From Bacillus sanguinis (GTDB taxonomy: Bacteria; Bacillota; Bacilli; Bacillales; Bacillaceae_G): a stretch of DNA of 33,928 bases. Position numbers and translations under genes: made by a program. The notes beneath the pieces were generated by a model. It saw nothing but the letters and a program-made list of their open reading frames with translations, did not search any database and was not told the DNA's origin. Below are positions 1 to 8,133 of this stretch, one piece after another (position 1 is the stretch's first letter; every line of letters starts with the position of its first letter). The stretch lies in the NCBI RefSeq assembly GCF_018332475.1, contig NZ_BOQB01000043.1, positions 1 through 33,928 on the forward strand, given 5' to 3'.

Positions 1-185
1 ACCAATCTCCAATTCCTATTTAAAATGAGGATTCCTCACAAAAAAATATTCATAACCGCAAAATTTTTCTATCATTCAAGAAGTTTTAAAAAGAAAATAG
101 CAAAAAATTTTTGCGATTTTATAAGAATTTTAATAAAATTATAAAAAGTCAGTCTTCATAGGGTAAAATGAGGAGAAGATAATCT

Positions 186-1589
186 ATGCGTACAGAAGAC
201 ATTAATTTTAAACAGATCATTGAAATGAATATGCTATATGAAACTTTACTCAATGAACTCGATATCGGGATTCATATTATTAATGAGGAAAGTAAAACGA
301 TTATCTATAACCGCAAAATGATGGAAATCGAATCAATGGAACGCTCAGATGTGCTATATAAAAGTCCTTTAGAAGTATTCGCATTTGAAGAAAATAAAAA
401 TAGTACTCTTATAGAAGCATTAAAATTAGGAAAAACAAACAAAAATATAAAACAAACGTATTTTAACAATAAAGGGCAAGAAATTACGACTATTAACGAT
501 ACTTTCCCTATAATAGAAAATGGAAAAATTAAAGGTGCTATTGAAATTTCAAAAGAGATGAATCACTTAAAGCAAACAATAAAAATGGACTCTTCCCGAA
601 AACAAAACACTAAATTTACCTTTGATCACATAATTGGTGATTCTGAAGCCATTCAATCAACCATTACGGAAGGAAAAAGAGTAATTCGTACATCCTCCTC
701 CATACTTCTCGTAGGAGAAACAGGAACTGGAAAAGAACTATTTGCACAAAGTATCCATAATGAAAGTCAACGTTCAACAAAACCTTTCATTTCACAAAAC
801 TGTGCCGCTATACCTGATACGCTAATGGAAAGCTTATTATTTGGTACGAACCGAGGTGCATTTACAGGAGCAATCGATAAAGCTGGTTTATTTGAAGAAG
901 CAAACGGAGGAACTTTGTTATTAGATGAGATTAACTCATTAAGTCCAGCACTTCAAGCGAAGTTACTGCGAGCTATACAAGAAAAAACAATACGAAGAAT
1001 CGGGGGCACACAAGAAAAAGAAATTGACGTTCGTATTATAGCAACTATTAATGAAGACCCTCTTGAAGCTATTACACACAATCGGTTACGGGAAGACTTA
1101 TATTACCGATTAAGCGTCGTTACTTTATGTCTCCCGCCTTTACGTGAACGAAAAGAAGATATTCCTGCCCTTGTTCAAAGCTTTATTGAAAAGTACAACA
1201 TTCAATTCGGACTCACCGTAACGGATGTAGATGTACATGTAAGGGAATTCTTATATGCATATGAGTGGCCTGGGAACGTACGAGAATTGGAACATATCAT
1301 TGAAGGTTCAATGAACTTGGTTGAAGATGAAAATATCATTACAGCGTTTCATCTTCCCACTCGCTTTCGCGAACGAATAAAAAAAGAATTCAATTTGCAA
1401 CCTTCCCTAACTAATAACGATACTGATACACCGAAAACGTTAAAGCACACAATAGCAGAAATGGAAAAGAACTACATCACCCAAATTTTGAAAGAGTATC
1501 ACGGTAATATTTCACAAGCTGCAAGGTTTTTGGGATTAAGTAGGCAAAACTTACAATATCGAATTAAAAAACTGCATTTACACATATGA
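186..1589 (+). CDS. Sigma-54-dependent transcriptional activator, RocR-like
   Basis: This is an enhancer-binding activator of sigma-54 (SigL) RNA polymerase. It has an N-terminal PAS-like sensor (about residues 10-125), a central AAA+ domain (about 145-370) and a C-terminal Fis-type helix-turn-helix (last 40 residues, GNISQAARFLGLSRQNLQYR). Walker A is GETGTGKE near residue 178. The sigma-54 contact loop GAFTGA is intact and Walker B is GGTLLLDEI, so it should be able to remodel sigma-54 holoenzyme. At 467 residues it is close to B. subtilis RocR (arginine catabolism). There is no receiver domain, so the signal is probably a small molecule sensed by the PAS part. A GAGGAGA ribosome site precedes the ATG. 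The target genes are not in the window, and no -24/-12 promoter was seen nearby. The identity of the effector is unknown. Confidence 0.9.
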   Translation: MRTEDINFKQIIEMNMLYETLLNELDIGIHIINEESKTIIYNRKMMEIESMERSDVLYKSPLEVFAFEENKNSTLIEALKLGKTNKNIKQTYFNNKGQEITTINDTFPIIENGKIKGAIEISKEMNHLKQTIKMDSSRKQNTKFTFDHIIGDSEAIQSTITEGKRVIRTSSSILLVGETGTGKELFAQSIHNESQRSTKPFISQNCAAIPDTLMESLLFGTNRGAFTGAIDKAGLFEEANGGTLLLDEINSLSPALQAKLLRAIQEKTIRRIGGTQEKEIDVRIIATINEDPLEAITHNRLREDLYYRLSVVTLCLPPLRERKEDIPALVQSFIEKYNIQFGLTVTDVDVHVREFLYAYEWPGNVRELEHIIEGSMNLVEDENIITAFHLPTRFRERIKKEFNLQPSLTNNDTDTPKTLKHTIAEMEKNYITQILKEYHGNISQAARFLGLSRQNLQYRIKKLHLHI

Positions 1590-1590
1590 A

Positions 1591-1667
1591 ATGAAGTGAA
1601 ACTTTAATCTGCGGGGCTTTGTCCATCCTCACCACTTGGACTTTTATTTCCTGTTAATGCAGGATAA
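1591..1667 (+). repeat. Internally deleted bcr1-like repeat
   Basis: This stretch starts one base after the activator's stop codon. It carries the left end AGTGAAACTTTAATC and the right end GCAGGATAAA of the full repeat at 16510-16663, plus the internal piece TTGGACTTTTAT, which resembles the full copy's TCGGACTTTTAT. It is only 77 bp because the large central hairpin is missing. A small stem CCTG/CAGG remains. The left flank is ATGAA rather than ATAAA. It is probably an old deletion derivative. Confidence 0.6.
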
Positions 1668-1745
1668 ATCTACTTCAAAGTGTAAATACAAATTGTGAAA
1701 ATATGTTACAATGAACATATAACATACTAGAAAGGAACGATATAT

Positions 1746-1943
1746 ATGAGTAATGATAACAAATTAAAGTTATTACAATACTTAGCCTTCTTCCCTACCC
1801 TTGTATGTATGATGTTACTCATCGATATGAATAGCTCCCTTTATGCAAAGCTACTAGCAACAATTAGCGGCTCCTTTGCAGCTATTATGCTTGCTGCTTT
1901 TTGGAATTTGAAGATACGTATGAAGAAAGAAAAATCTTCTTAA
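1746..1943 (+). CDS. Small two-helix membrane protein, function unknown
   Basis: This 65-residue protein has two predicted membrane segments (about residues 10-28 and 33-54) separated by a short polar turn, and ends in a Lys/Arg-rich tail (KIRMKKEKSS). The tail suggests a cytoplasmic C-terminus. A good ribosome site (AGAAAGGAACG) precedes the ATG. It stands alone: a repeat lies upstream and a bidirectional terminator directly follows. I do not recognise a named family with certainty, and no catalytic motif is visible. Confidence 0.65.
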   Translation: MSNDNKLKLLQYLAFFPTLVCMMLLIDMNSSLYAKLLATISGSFAAIMLAAFWNLKIRMKKEKSS

Positions 1944-1954
1944 CGCCAAAACAT

Positions 1955-1986
1955 AAAAAAATCGAGCCTACACAGCTCGATTTTTT
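1955..1986. terminator. Bidirectional terminator between small membrane protein and truA
   Basis: The stem ATCGAGC/GCTCGAT has a 7-base loop, with an A-run on the left and a T-run on the right. It can therefore stop transcription from both converging genes. Confidence 0.85.
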
Positions 1987-1994
1987 ACTGATTA

Positions 1995-2732
1995 TTAAAA
2001 CTCAACATTCTCCAAATACAAACCACTCGCCTCAGCAAGGCAATTAATTTGATTACGTTGTTTCGCCTCTAGAATTTGTGGAATTGCTTTTGCATCTAAT
2101 TGTCCTAATCCAACTTCAATTAATGCTCCAACAATTTTTCGTACCATGTTATGAAGGAATCCGTTGCCACTTACTCTAATTTGTACAAATCCTGCCTCTT
2201 CCATTACTTCAAGTGAATATACTTCTCGTACCATAGACTTTTTCTTTGATTTCGCATTTGAAAAAGCAGTAAAGTCATGTGAACCAACTAAATGTTTCGC
2301 AGCTTCTTTCATGCTTTTCACATTTAATTTTTTATTCACATGCATGCTGTATTTACGCATAAATGGATTTGTATGCTCTTCATTCCAAATTTTATACAGA
2401 TATGTTTTTGCTTTAGAGTTGTAACGAGCATGGAAGCGATCTTGTACTTCTTCTACGTTCGTAATGCTAATATCATTAGGTAAATATTGATTTAAATATT
2501 TTTTCACTTTATGTTCCACTAACTTTTCATCACTTTGAAAGTTAGCAACTTGATTTAAAGCATGTACACCAGCGTCTGTTCTACTACAACCGATAATTTC
2601 AATTTCTTTCCCGATCATTTCAGATATAACACTTTCGATTTTCCCTTGAATTGTATTATCGTTATTACCGAGACGTTGCCACCCTTTAAAACGCGCACCA
2701 TCGTACTGAATCGTTAATTTATAATTATTCAT
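1995..2732 (-). CDS. truA: tRNA pseudouridine(38-40) synthase TruA
   Basis: TruA converts uridines 38-40 in the anticodon arm of tRNAs to pseudouridine. The family's catalytic motif is present as CSRTDAGVHALNQ, with the active Asp in RTDAG (about residue 52). The C-terminal VSGNGFLHNMVRKIVG motif is also typical. The reading frame extends five codons further upstream (ATG at 2747). That longer start would place the Shine-Dalgarno AAGGAG inside the coding region, so the ATG at 2732 (245 residues) is preferred. It lies downstream of the RlmD-like gene and is separated from it by a hairpin. B. cereus-group genomes often carry a second truA in the ribosomal-protein region; this would be the additional copy. 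Confidence 0.93.
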   Translation of the reverse strand: MNNYKLTIQYDGARFKGWQRLGNNDNTIQGKIESVISEMIGKEIEIIGCSRTDAGVHALNQVANFQSDEKLVEHKVKKYLNQYLPNDISITNVEEVQDRFHARYNSKAKTYLYKIWNEEHTNPFMRKYSMHVNKKLNVKSMKEAAKHLVGSHDFTAFSNAKSKKKSMVREVYSLEVMEEAGFVQIRVSGNGFLHNMVRKIVGALIEVGLGQLDAKAIPQILEAKQRNQINCLAEASGLYLENVEF

Positions 2733-2752
2733 TTTACTCTCCTTCATAGAAA

Positions 2753-2779
2753 ATATTCCCTCATATCGTGAGGGAATAT
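2753..2779 (-). terminator. Hairpin between the rRNA methyltransferase gene and truA
   Basis: A perfect 11-bp stem (ATATTCCCTCA/TGAGGGAATAT) with a 5-base loop lies just after the stop of the upstream gene and just before the truA ribosome site. The T-run on the minus strand is short (TTTTC), so it may terminate only partly or stabilise the upstream mRNA. Confidence 0.6.
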
Positions 2780-2788
2780 GAATAAACT

Positions 2789-4168
2789 CTACTTTCTAAC
2801 AAGCTTCACTACATTTTCTACATGAGCTGTATGCGGGAACATATCAACTGGTTGCACATATTCCACTTCATAACTCTTCATTAATGCTTGTACATCACGT
2901 GCTAATGAAGAAGGATTACAAGATACGTAAACAACTTGTTTCGGTTTTACCTTTAAAATTGTTTCCAGTAATTTATCATCGCAACCTGTACGAGGTGGAT
3001 CAACAACAATTACATCTGGACGCCATCCTTCTTTTACCCATTTCGGTAACCATTGTTCAGCTTTACCTGCTTCATATTTCGTATTTGTAAATCCGTGACG
3101 CTTCGCATTTTTTCTTGCATCTGCAATTGCTTCTGGGATTACATCCATACCACGTACTTCCGCTGCATCATTCGCAAGCCAAAGTCCGATTGTACCAACG
3201 CCACAATACGCATCTACAATTTTTTCATTGCCTGTTAAAGCAGCTGCTTTTTTCGCTTCATTGTATAAAACAACCGTTTGTTCTGGATTCAACTGGAAGA
3301 ATGCGCGTGCTGACAATTCAAATGATAAATCACCAAGTGTTTCTTGAATTACTTCTTTTCCAGCTAATTTAAATGTTTTATCGCCAAAAATAACAGATGT
3401 TTTACGCCAGTTTACATTTTGCATAATTGATTTAACAGCTGGCATTTGTTTTTGTACTTCTGCAATAAATTGTTCTTTATTTGGCAACTCTTCTTTTGTT
3501 GTAATAAGTGTGACTTGTACTTCCCCTGTTTGAACTGCAGTACGTGTCACAATAGTACGTACTAAACCTTTTTGCTTTTTCTCATTATAAATAGAAACAT
3601 TTAATTTTTCTAATATACGTCTTACAACTTTTGTCGCTTCATTTGTTGCTTTATGTTGAATCATACAATGAGCAATATCAATTAACTGATGTGAGTTTTG
3701 TTTATACAGCCCTGTAATAACCTTTTCGTCTTTACGTCCTACTTGTAATTGACTCTTATTACGATAATGCCATGGGTTTTCCATACCGAGCGTTGGACGA
3801 ATTTTCTCTTCCAAACTGTTGTTCATGTACTTCTCGAATGCTTGTACAACGATATCACGCTTTTGATTTAATTGTTCTTTATAATCTAAATGTTGCAGCT
3901 GACAACCGCCACACTCTTCATATACCGGACATGGTGCTTTCACACGATGTGGTGAAGCTTTACGAACTTTTTTCACTTTCGCTTCAGCAAAGCCACGCTG
4001 AATTTTCGTTGTTTCTGCAACAACTTCTTCTCCTGGTAATGCCCCTGGAATGAAAACAACTTGTCTCTTAAAATAACCAACGCCTTCTCCGTTAATCCCA
4101 AGACGTTTAATTGTCACAGGGAACGTTTGACCAACTTCCAATTTACTCTCATGTTGCTTTTGTATCAT
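2789..4168 (-). CDS. 23S rRNA (uracil-5-)-methyltransferase, RlmD/RumA family (YfjO-like)
   Basis: This is a SAM-dependent 5-methyluridine methyltransferase of 459 residues. The N-terminus is a TRAM RNA-binding domain (about 8-66). It is followed by the iron-sulfur cysteines [14 protein letters not shown] and a fourth Cys in [10 protein letters not shown]. The Rossmann domain has motif [13 protein letters not shown]. The catalytic cysteine sits in [13 protein letters not shown] near the C-terminus, and the [10 protein letters not shown] motif is present. Its start is 10 bp after the glycosylase stop, indicating translational coupling. In B. subtilis the same neighbour pair is yfjO-yfjP, so YfjO is the likely ortholog. 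The exact rRNA target (U747 or U1939) cannot be read from sequence; B. subtilis RlmCD (YefA) is a paralog. Confidence 0.88.
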   Translation of the reverse strand: MIQKQHESKLEVGQTFPVTIKRLGINGEGVGYFKRQVVFIPGALPGEEVVAETTKIQRGFAEAKVKKVRKASPHRVKAPCPVYEECGGCQLQHLDYKEQLNQKRDIVVQAFEKYMNNSLEEKIRPTLGMENPWHYRNKSQLQVGRKDEKVITGLYKQNSHQLIDIAHCMIQHKATNEATKVVRRILEKLNVSIYNEKKQKGLVRTIVTRTAVQTGEVQVTLITTKEELPNKEQFIAEVQKQMPAVKSIMQNVNWRKTSVIFGDKTFKLAGKEVIQETLGDLSFELSARAFFQLNPEQTVVLYNEAKKAAALTGNEKIVDAYCGVGTIGLWLANDAAEVRGMDVIPEAIADARKNAKRHGFTNTKYEAGKAEQWLPKWVKEGWRPDVIVVDPPRTGCDDKLLETILKVKPKQVVYVSCNPSSLARDVQALMKSYEVEYVQPVDMFPHTAHVENVVKLVRK

Positions 4169-4178
4169 TATTACACCT

Positions 4179-5054
4179 CTACTCTATACTTTTCCATAAA
4201 TATAACGCTGCATAACTGCAGTATGGTTCACACTCTTGTTTCACTTTTTCTAAAAATGCATCATCAGGCTTATCATCTAATTGAAATACACCTTGCACTG
4301 CACGCTGAATCCCAATGTCCGCTTTCGGAAACATATTTTTCCGTCCAAGCCCAAACATTAAAAAATTTTGCACTGTCCATGTACCAATCCCCCTAATTGG
4401 TAACAATTGTGCTGAAACCTCATCTTCCACCCTGGTTTCTATACTCTCTAAATTTAATGTACCACTGACAATACTTCGACCTAATCCTACTATATATTCA
4501 GCCTTTCGCTGACTAAACTTCTGCTCTCTCAATTCCTCTATTGAAATATTTGCTACTATTTCTGGAGTGGGGAAAAAGAATACGCCATTCTTCTCGGTTC
4601 CATATCGTTTCACAAACTGTTCTGTTAACACAGTAGCAAATTTCAAATTTATTTGTTGATGAATGATACAGCGAAGAAGACAAGCAAAATAATCAAATTC
4701 TAAAATAATTGGAGTATAAGCATATGTTTCAAATAGTGGACGTAATGATGTGTTTAAAAAATGATTTTGTATATCTTGAAACGGTTCATTCCAATGAAAA
4801 ATGGCTCTCATTCGTTTCATGACTTTCTCCGGATCTCCTGTCTGACTAGAAATCCAAAACTGTGGATTTTGAACAGTACCAATCCCTTGTAAGCGAACAA
4901 CAACCTGCTCCTTTTCTATACAAAGCGGGACATAAATGACTTTCTCATCTAATTGAATGACGTTAAGCGGATCAAAAGATAAACGTTTTAATACTTCTTC
5001 AAAATGATACGGATACTCTAACGTAACATGTTCGCTCCACATACGTTTCCCCAT
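4179..5054 (-). CDS. DNA-3-methyladenine glycosylase II, AlkA family (YfjP-like)
   Basis: This is a base-excision repair enzyme that removes alkylated purines from DNA. The C-terminal half holds the helix-hairpin-helix-GPD fold: [22 protein letters not shown] is the hairpin that grips the DNA backbone, and the catalytic Asp lies just after it in [12 protein letters not shown] (about residue 246). The first 110 residues match the AlkA-type N-terminal domain. Length is 291, close to B. subtilis YfjP. There is no four-cysteine iron-sulfur motif, so it is not an EndoIII/MutY type. It is the first gene of a pair with the rRNA methyltransferase 10 bp downstream. An extended -10 (TGCTATAAT on the minus strand) lies just upstream. 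Confidence 0.88.
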   Translation of the reverse strand: MGKRMWSEHVTLEYPYHFEEVLKRLSFDPLNVIQLDEKVIYVPLCIEKEQVVVRLQGIGTVQNPQFWISSQTGDPEKVMKRMRAIFHWNEPFQDIQNHFLNTSLRPLFETYAYTPIILEFDYFACLLRCIIHQQINLKFATVLTEQFVKRYGTEKNGVFFFPTPEIVANISIEELREQKFSQRKAEYIVGLGRSIVSGTLNLESIETRVEDEVSAQLLPIRGIGTWTVQNFLMFGLGRKNMFPKADIGIQRAVQGVFQLDDKPDDAFLEKVKQECEPYCSYAALYLWKSIE

Positions 5055-5068
5055 CCTTTTTACACATC

Positions 5069-5077
5069 ATTATAGCA
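5069..5077 (-). promoter_or_regulatory. Extended -10 promoter for the glycosylase gene
   Basis: On the minus strand the sequence reads TGCTATAAT, an extended sigma-A -10, about 15-20 bp upstream of the gene and just after the pdaA terminator. No good -35 is visible, as is common for extended -10 promoters. Confidence 0.4.
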
Positions 5078-5081
5078 TGAG

Positions 5082-5109
5082 AAAACCGCAAGCATACATG
5101 CTTACGGTT
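5082..5109 (-). terminator. Terminator of pdaA
   Basis: On the minus strand the stem AACCGTAAGCAT/ATGCTTGCGGTT (one mismatch) is followed by TTTTC. The stop codon of pdaA lies within the left arm. Confidence 0.7.
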
Positions 5110-5884
5110 GATTGCTTTTTACTAAGTCATCTAGACTTTTAAAATGATACCCTTTCTCGCGCAAATCATCAATGATTTTCGCAAGTGCTTCTGCATTATC
5201 TTTTGATATCGCATGAAGTAATAAAATAGATCCTGGATGAATCATCGTCATTACATTATTATGCGCATATTGCCATCCTCTTTGCTCGTCCACTTTCCAA
5301 TCCAAAAATGCAAGTGACCAAAATACATTATAATAGCCCATTTCTTTCGTAAGAGCTAACGTTCTCTCACTAAATACGCCGCGCGGGGGACGTACATATT
5401 TTACTTCTTTTTGCCCAGTTACTTTTTTAATTTCTTCCGTTACACTCGTTAATTCTTCACGAAGTTTCTCATCATTTACTGCTGTGAAATCAGGATGATT
5501 CCACGAATGGTTTCCAATAATGTGTCCTTCATCCTTCATTCTTAACAATAAATCTTTTTGCGTTTTAATGTAATGCCCCGTTACAAAGAAAGTTGCTGGT
5601 ACTTTTTTCTCTTTTAATACGTCTAAGATTTTCCCTGTGTATCCATTCTCGTACCCATTATCGAATGTTAAATAAATATCTTTTTTCTTTGTATCCCCTA
5701 AATAAAACCCACCATTTTTTTGTAGTAAATCTGTATATAACTTTCCTGCATCTGGTACTGTTTCATTTTTAGGGCGCGGGATTCCCCAGTTATGTGGAGT
5801 ATTTGTATAAGCTAGTGCCGAAACTGGAACAAGTGCCATCATAATTGAAAAAATGAGACCGATATATAACCATTTATATTTCAT
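5102..5884 (-). CDS. pdaA: Delta-lactam-biosynthetic polysaccharide deacetylase PdaA
   Basis: This is an exported N-acetylmuramic acid deacetylase needed to make muramic delta-lactam in the spore cortex, a marker required for germination. A signal peptide occupies about the first 26 residues (MKYKWLYIGLIFSIMMALV..ALA). The NodB/CE4 domain follows: motif 1 TFDNGYENGYTG has Asp where the usual TFDDG has a second Asp, motif 2 is HSWNHPD (metal His), and motif 3 is RPPRGVFS. TFDNG is typical of PdaA-type enzymes. The frame opens six codons earlier at 5902, but AAAGGAGAC sits inside that extension, so the ATG at 5884 (260 residues) is preferred. B. subtilis PdaA is 263 residues. Expression in the forespore is expected from B. 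subtilis; I could not identify a sigma-G promoter. Confidence 0.92.
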   Translation of the reverse strand: MKYKWLYIGLIFSIMMALVPVSALAYTNTPHNWGIPRPKNETVPDAGKLYTDLLQKNGGFYLGDTKKKDIYLTFDNGYENGYTGKILDVLKEKKVPATFFVTGHYIKTQKDLLLRMKDEGHIIGNHSWNHPDFTAVNDEKLREELTSVTEEIKKVTGQKEVKYVRPPRGVFSERTLALTKEMGYYNVFWSLAFLDWKVDEQRGWQYAHNNVMTMIHPGSILLLHAISKDNAEALAKIIDDLREKGYHFKSLDDLVKSNQP

Positions 5885-5971
5885 AAATAGTCTCCTTTCC
5901 ATATATAATCGTACTTGTAGTTTCTGTTGCCTCGCATGCTTTCATGCTGAACATGTTTTTCTATATATACC

Positions 5972-6007
5972 AAAAAAATGCATCTCGAAGGATTCGAGAT
6001 GCATTTT
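5972..6007. terminator. Bidirectional-looking terminator downstream of fumarase
   Basis: A 10-bp stem (GCATCTCGAA/TTCGAGATGC) with a GGAT-type 4-base loop is flanked by AAAAAAAT and ATTTTTG. On the minus strand it ends the fumarase transcript. Confidence 0.88.
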
Positions 6008-6010
6008 TGT

Positions 6011-7531
6011 TTACTTAAATACTGGCTCTTTAAAGCTAGCTAATTTTTCAAGTGATGTTTTATCAACATCTGCGTGTAAGCTATTACCATGAGAATCCAT
6101 CGTTACAACTGCTTTAAATCCTTCGATACGTAAATGCCACATTGCCTCTGGAATACCAAATTGTAAGAAATCAACATCTTTTACTTCTTTAATACATTCA
6201 GCATAATATTGTGCTGCTCCACCGATTGCGTTTAAATATACACCGCCGTGTTCTTCTAAAGCCGCTAATGTTTTCGCACCCATACCGCCTTTTCCAATGA
6301 CAGCGCGAATACCGAATTTCTTCATAATATCACCTTGGTACGGTTCTTCACGAATACTTGTCGTTGGACCTGCCGCTTTAATTTGCCAATTGTCATTTTC
6401 ATCTTTCACGACAACTGGACCACAGTGATAAATAACTTGTCCATCTAAATCTACCGGACAATCATTATCCATTAAATGCTTATGGATTGCGTCACGACCT
6501 GTATACATCATGCCATTAATTGTTACAACATCACCAACGCGAAGTTCACGAATTTGCTCTTCTGTAATTGGAGCTTGTAATACAATCTCACGTTGCTCTG
6601 TTTTTTCTTGTGCTTCTTGCTGAAGTGTATCGTCACCTTCTTGATATAGCCAATCCATAATTTCACCTGTTTCAGGATGGATTGTTACGCCAAGGCGGCG
6701 ATATGCCCAGCAATTATATGCAACAGATACGTAGAAGCTAGCTGGCAGACGGTTATAGACGCCAATTTTACAACCAAGTAAAGTTGTTTCTCCGCCAAAT
6801 CCCATCGTACCAATGCCAAGCTTATTCGCATTTTCTAATACGTACTCTTCAAGTTTTTGTAACTCTGGTATTGGATTAACATCATCTAATGTACGGAATA
6901 ATTGATTTTTTGCTAATTCGTAACCTGATGTGCGGTCTCCCCCGATACCAACACCAATTACACCTGCACTACATCCTTGACCTTGTGCTTGATATACTGC
7001 ATGAAGAAGGCATTTACGAATCCCTTCTAAATCACGACCAGCTCGTCCAAGTCCTTCTAATTCACACGGTAAGCTATACTGAATATTTTTATTCTCACAG
7101 CCGCCGCCCTTTAGAATTAAACGTGCATCAATATAATCTTTTTCCCATTGTTCAAACTTAATAACCGGCGTACCTGGTCCTAAATTATTTCCACTATTGT
7201 CTCCAAAAAGAGAATCAACAGAATTGGGACGAAGCTTACCATCTTTTGTCGCCCGCTCAAGCGCATTATAGATAGCTTCCTTCAACTTTAATTGATTCAC
7301 ACCAACTGGTGTATAAATTTTAAACGTTGGCATCCCTGTATCTTGGCAAATTGGTGAGATGTTATCATCAGCCATTTTAATATTATTCGTAATTGTGCCA
7401 AGTGCCATCGCAGAACGAGTCCCTGCATTTTCTCGTTCTTTCGCTTGTTGAATCGCACGACGAACATCTTTCGGTAAGTTCGTTGACGTTTCAACAATTA
7501 GTTGATACATACTTTCTTGAAGCTTTTCCAT
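6011..7531 (-). CDS. Fumarate hydratase, class I (iron-sulfur type)
   Basis: It reversibly hydrates fumarate to L-malate in the TCA cycle using an oxygen-sensitive 4Fe-4S cluster. The N-terminal alpha domain covers about 1-285 and the C-terminal beta domain about 310-500, fused as in FumA/FumB. Cluster cysteines are visible in ICQDTGMP, in GGGCENKNIQYSLP and in GFGGETTLLGCKIG. The beta domain has KAAGPTTSIREEPYQ and GKGGMG. The frame extends 19 codons upstream to 7588, but GGGGGAAG lies 6-7 bp before the ATG at 7531, giving 506 residues. It is monocistronic between two terminators. B. subtilis relies on the class II enzyme CitG; a class I enzyme is usual in the B. cereus group. Tartrate dehydratase is a relative, but the fused length favours fumarase. 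Confidence 0.93.
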   Translation of the reverse strand: MEKLQESMYQLIVETSTNLPKDVRRAIQQAKERENAGTRSAMALGTITNNIKMADDNISPICQDTGMPTFKIYTPVGVNQLKLKEAIYNALERATKDGKLRPNSVDSLFGDNSGNNLGPGTPVIKFEQWEKDYIDARLILKGGGCENKNIQYSLPCELEGLGRAGRDLEGIRKCLLHAVYQAQGQGCSAGVIGVGIGGDRTSGYELAKNQLFRTLDDVNPIPELQKLEEYVLENANKLGIGTMGFGGETTLLGCKIGVYNRLPASFYVSVAYNCWAYRRLGVTIHPETGEIMDWLYQEGDDTLQQEAQEKTEQREIVLQAPITEEQIRELRVGDVVTINGMMYTGRDAIHKHLMDNDCPVDLDGQVIYHCGPVVVKDENDNWQIKAAGPTTSIREEPYQGDIMKKFGIRAVIGKGGMGAKTLAALEEHGGVYLNAIGGAAQYYAECIKEVKDVDFLQFGIPEAMWHLRIEGFKAVVTMDSHGNSLHADVDKTSLEKLASFKEPVFK

Positions 7532-7655
7532 TGTTACTTCCCCCTCAATTGTGAACGCTACCAAAACGTTATGAGATGAAAATCCCATTGTTATGCTCTT
7601 TAACTTTTTATTTGTTTCACGCTATTCAAGCATAAATGAAATTTTTCACAACTTG

Positions 7656-7661
7656 ATTATA
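7656..7661 (-). promoter_or_regulatory. Candidate -10 for the fumarase gene
   Basis: On the minus strand there is a perfect TATAAT (context GGTATAATCAAG), about 125 bp upstream of the chosen start. No convincing -35 at 17 bp was found. The implied leader is about 115 nt. Confidence 0.35.
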
Positions 7662-7699
7662 CCTTTTTTTCTACTGTCCTTCTATTATCCATACAGAAA

Positions 7700-7735
7700 A
7701 AGGCTGCCAATTTTGCATTGGCAGCCCTTTTAATA
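7700..7735 (-). terminator. Terminator of the SE1561-type gene
   Basis: The stem GCTGCCAA/TTGGCAGC has a 7-base loop, with an A-run on the left (T-run on the minus strand) just past the stop at 7738. The right side has CCCTTTTAAT, so it may work in both directions. Confidence 0.85.
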
Positions 7736-7737
7736 TA

Positions 7738-7920
7738 TTATTCGTCTTTTTTAAATTGCTCACATTTTAATTCTAATTCATCTAACATTGCAAGTAGACG
7801 ATCTACATCTTCTAATTCTACTTCTTCAGGTTCAATTGTATCAATTACTTCAATGAACATATTTAAACGTTCTTTTAAATATACTAATTGTGTATCTTTA
7901 TCTTGAATTGCTTTTCCCAT
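7738..7920 (-). CDS. Small acidic helical protein, SE1561 family
   Basis: This is a 60-residue soluble protein, rich in Glu, Asp and Leu, with a predicted helical hairpin (residues 5-30 and 37-57). It resembles the short SE1561-type hypothetical proteins conserved in bacilli and staphylococci; this is from memory of the family and no function is known. It has a strong ribosome site (AAAAGGAGAG) and a perfect -10 (TATAAT on the minus strand, 7954-7959) about 35 bp upstream. It is its own transcription unit with a terminator. Confidence 0.75.
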   Translation of the reverse strand: MGKAIQDKDTQLVYLKERLNMFIEVIDTIEPEEVELEDVDRLLAMLDELELKCEQFKKDE

Positions 7921-8048
7921 GAAGGCACTCTCCTTTTAATTCGAGTTGCTTTTATTATACCGCAAAAATGATTACTATGGATATGTAATTTCATCAATTT
8001 TGTCACAGTAATTCATTCAAATGTAAGCCTTCTCTCTTTTTTCACAAA

Positions 8049-8063
8049 AAAGTTTCACTTTAT
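8049..8063 (-). repeat. Short match to the bcr1-type repeat terminus
   Basis: AAAGTTTCACTTTAT is identical over 15 bases to the inverted left end of the repeats at 16510 and 26868. No further element sequence is seen on either side. It lies in the upstream region of yfkAB. Confidence 0.3.
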
Positions 8064-8133
8064 AAAAAGCACATATTCTTCTATTATAGAGAATGGACAA
8101 ATTGTTATTTCAATAGTCAAAGGAGTATTTCAT

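Noticed and set aside
1-185. Sigma-54 promoter or activator binding sites upstream of the RocR-like gene
   Set aside because: No GG-N10-GC element was seen; the stretch is AT-rich without clear repeats.
4061-4396. 111-residue plus-strand frame
   Set aside because: It lies opposite two well-supported minus-strand genes (RlmD-like and AlkA-like), has no ribosome site and shows no protein-like motif.
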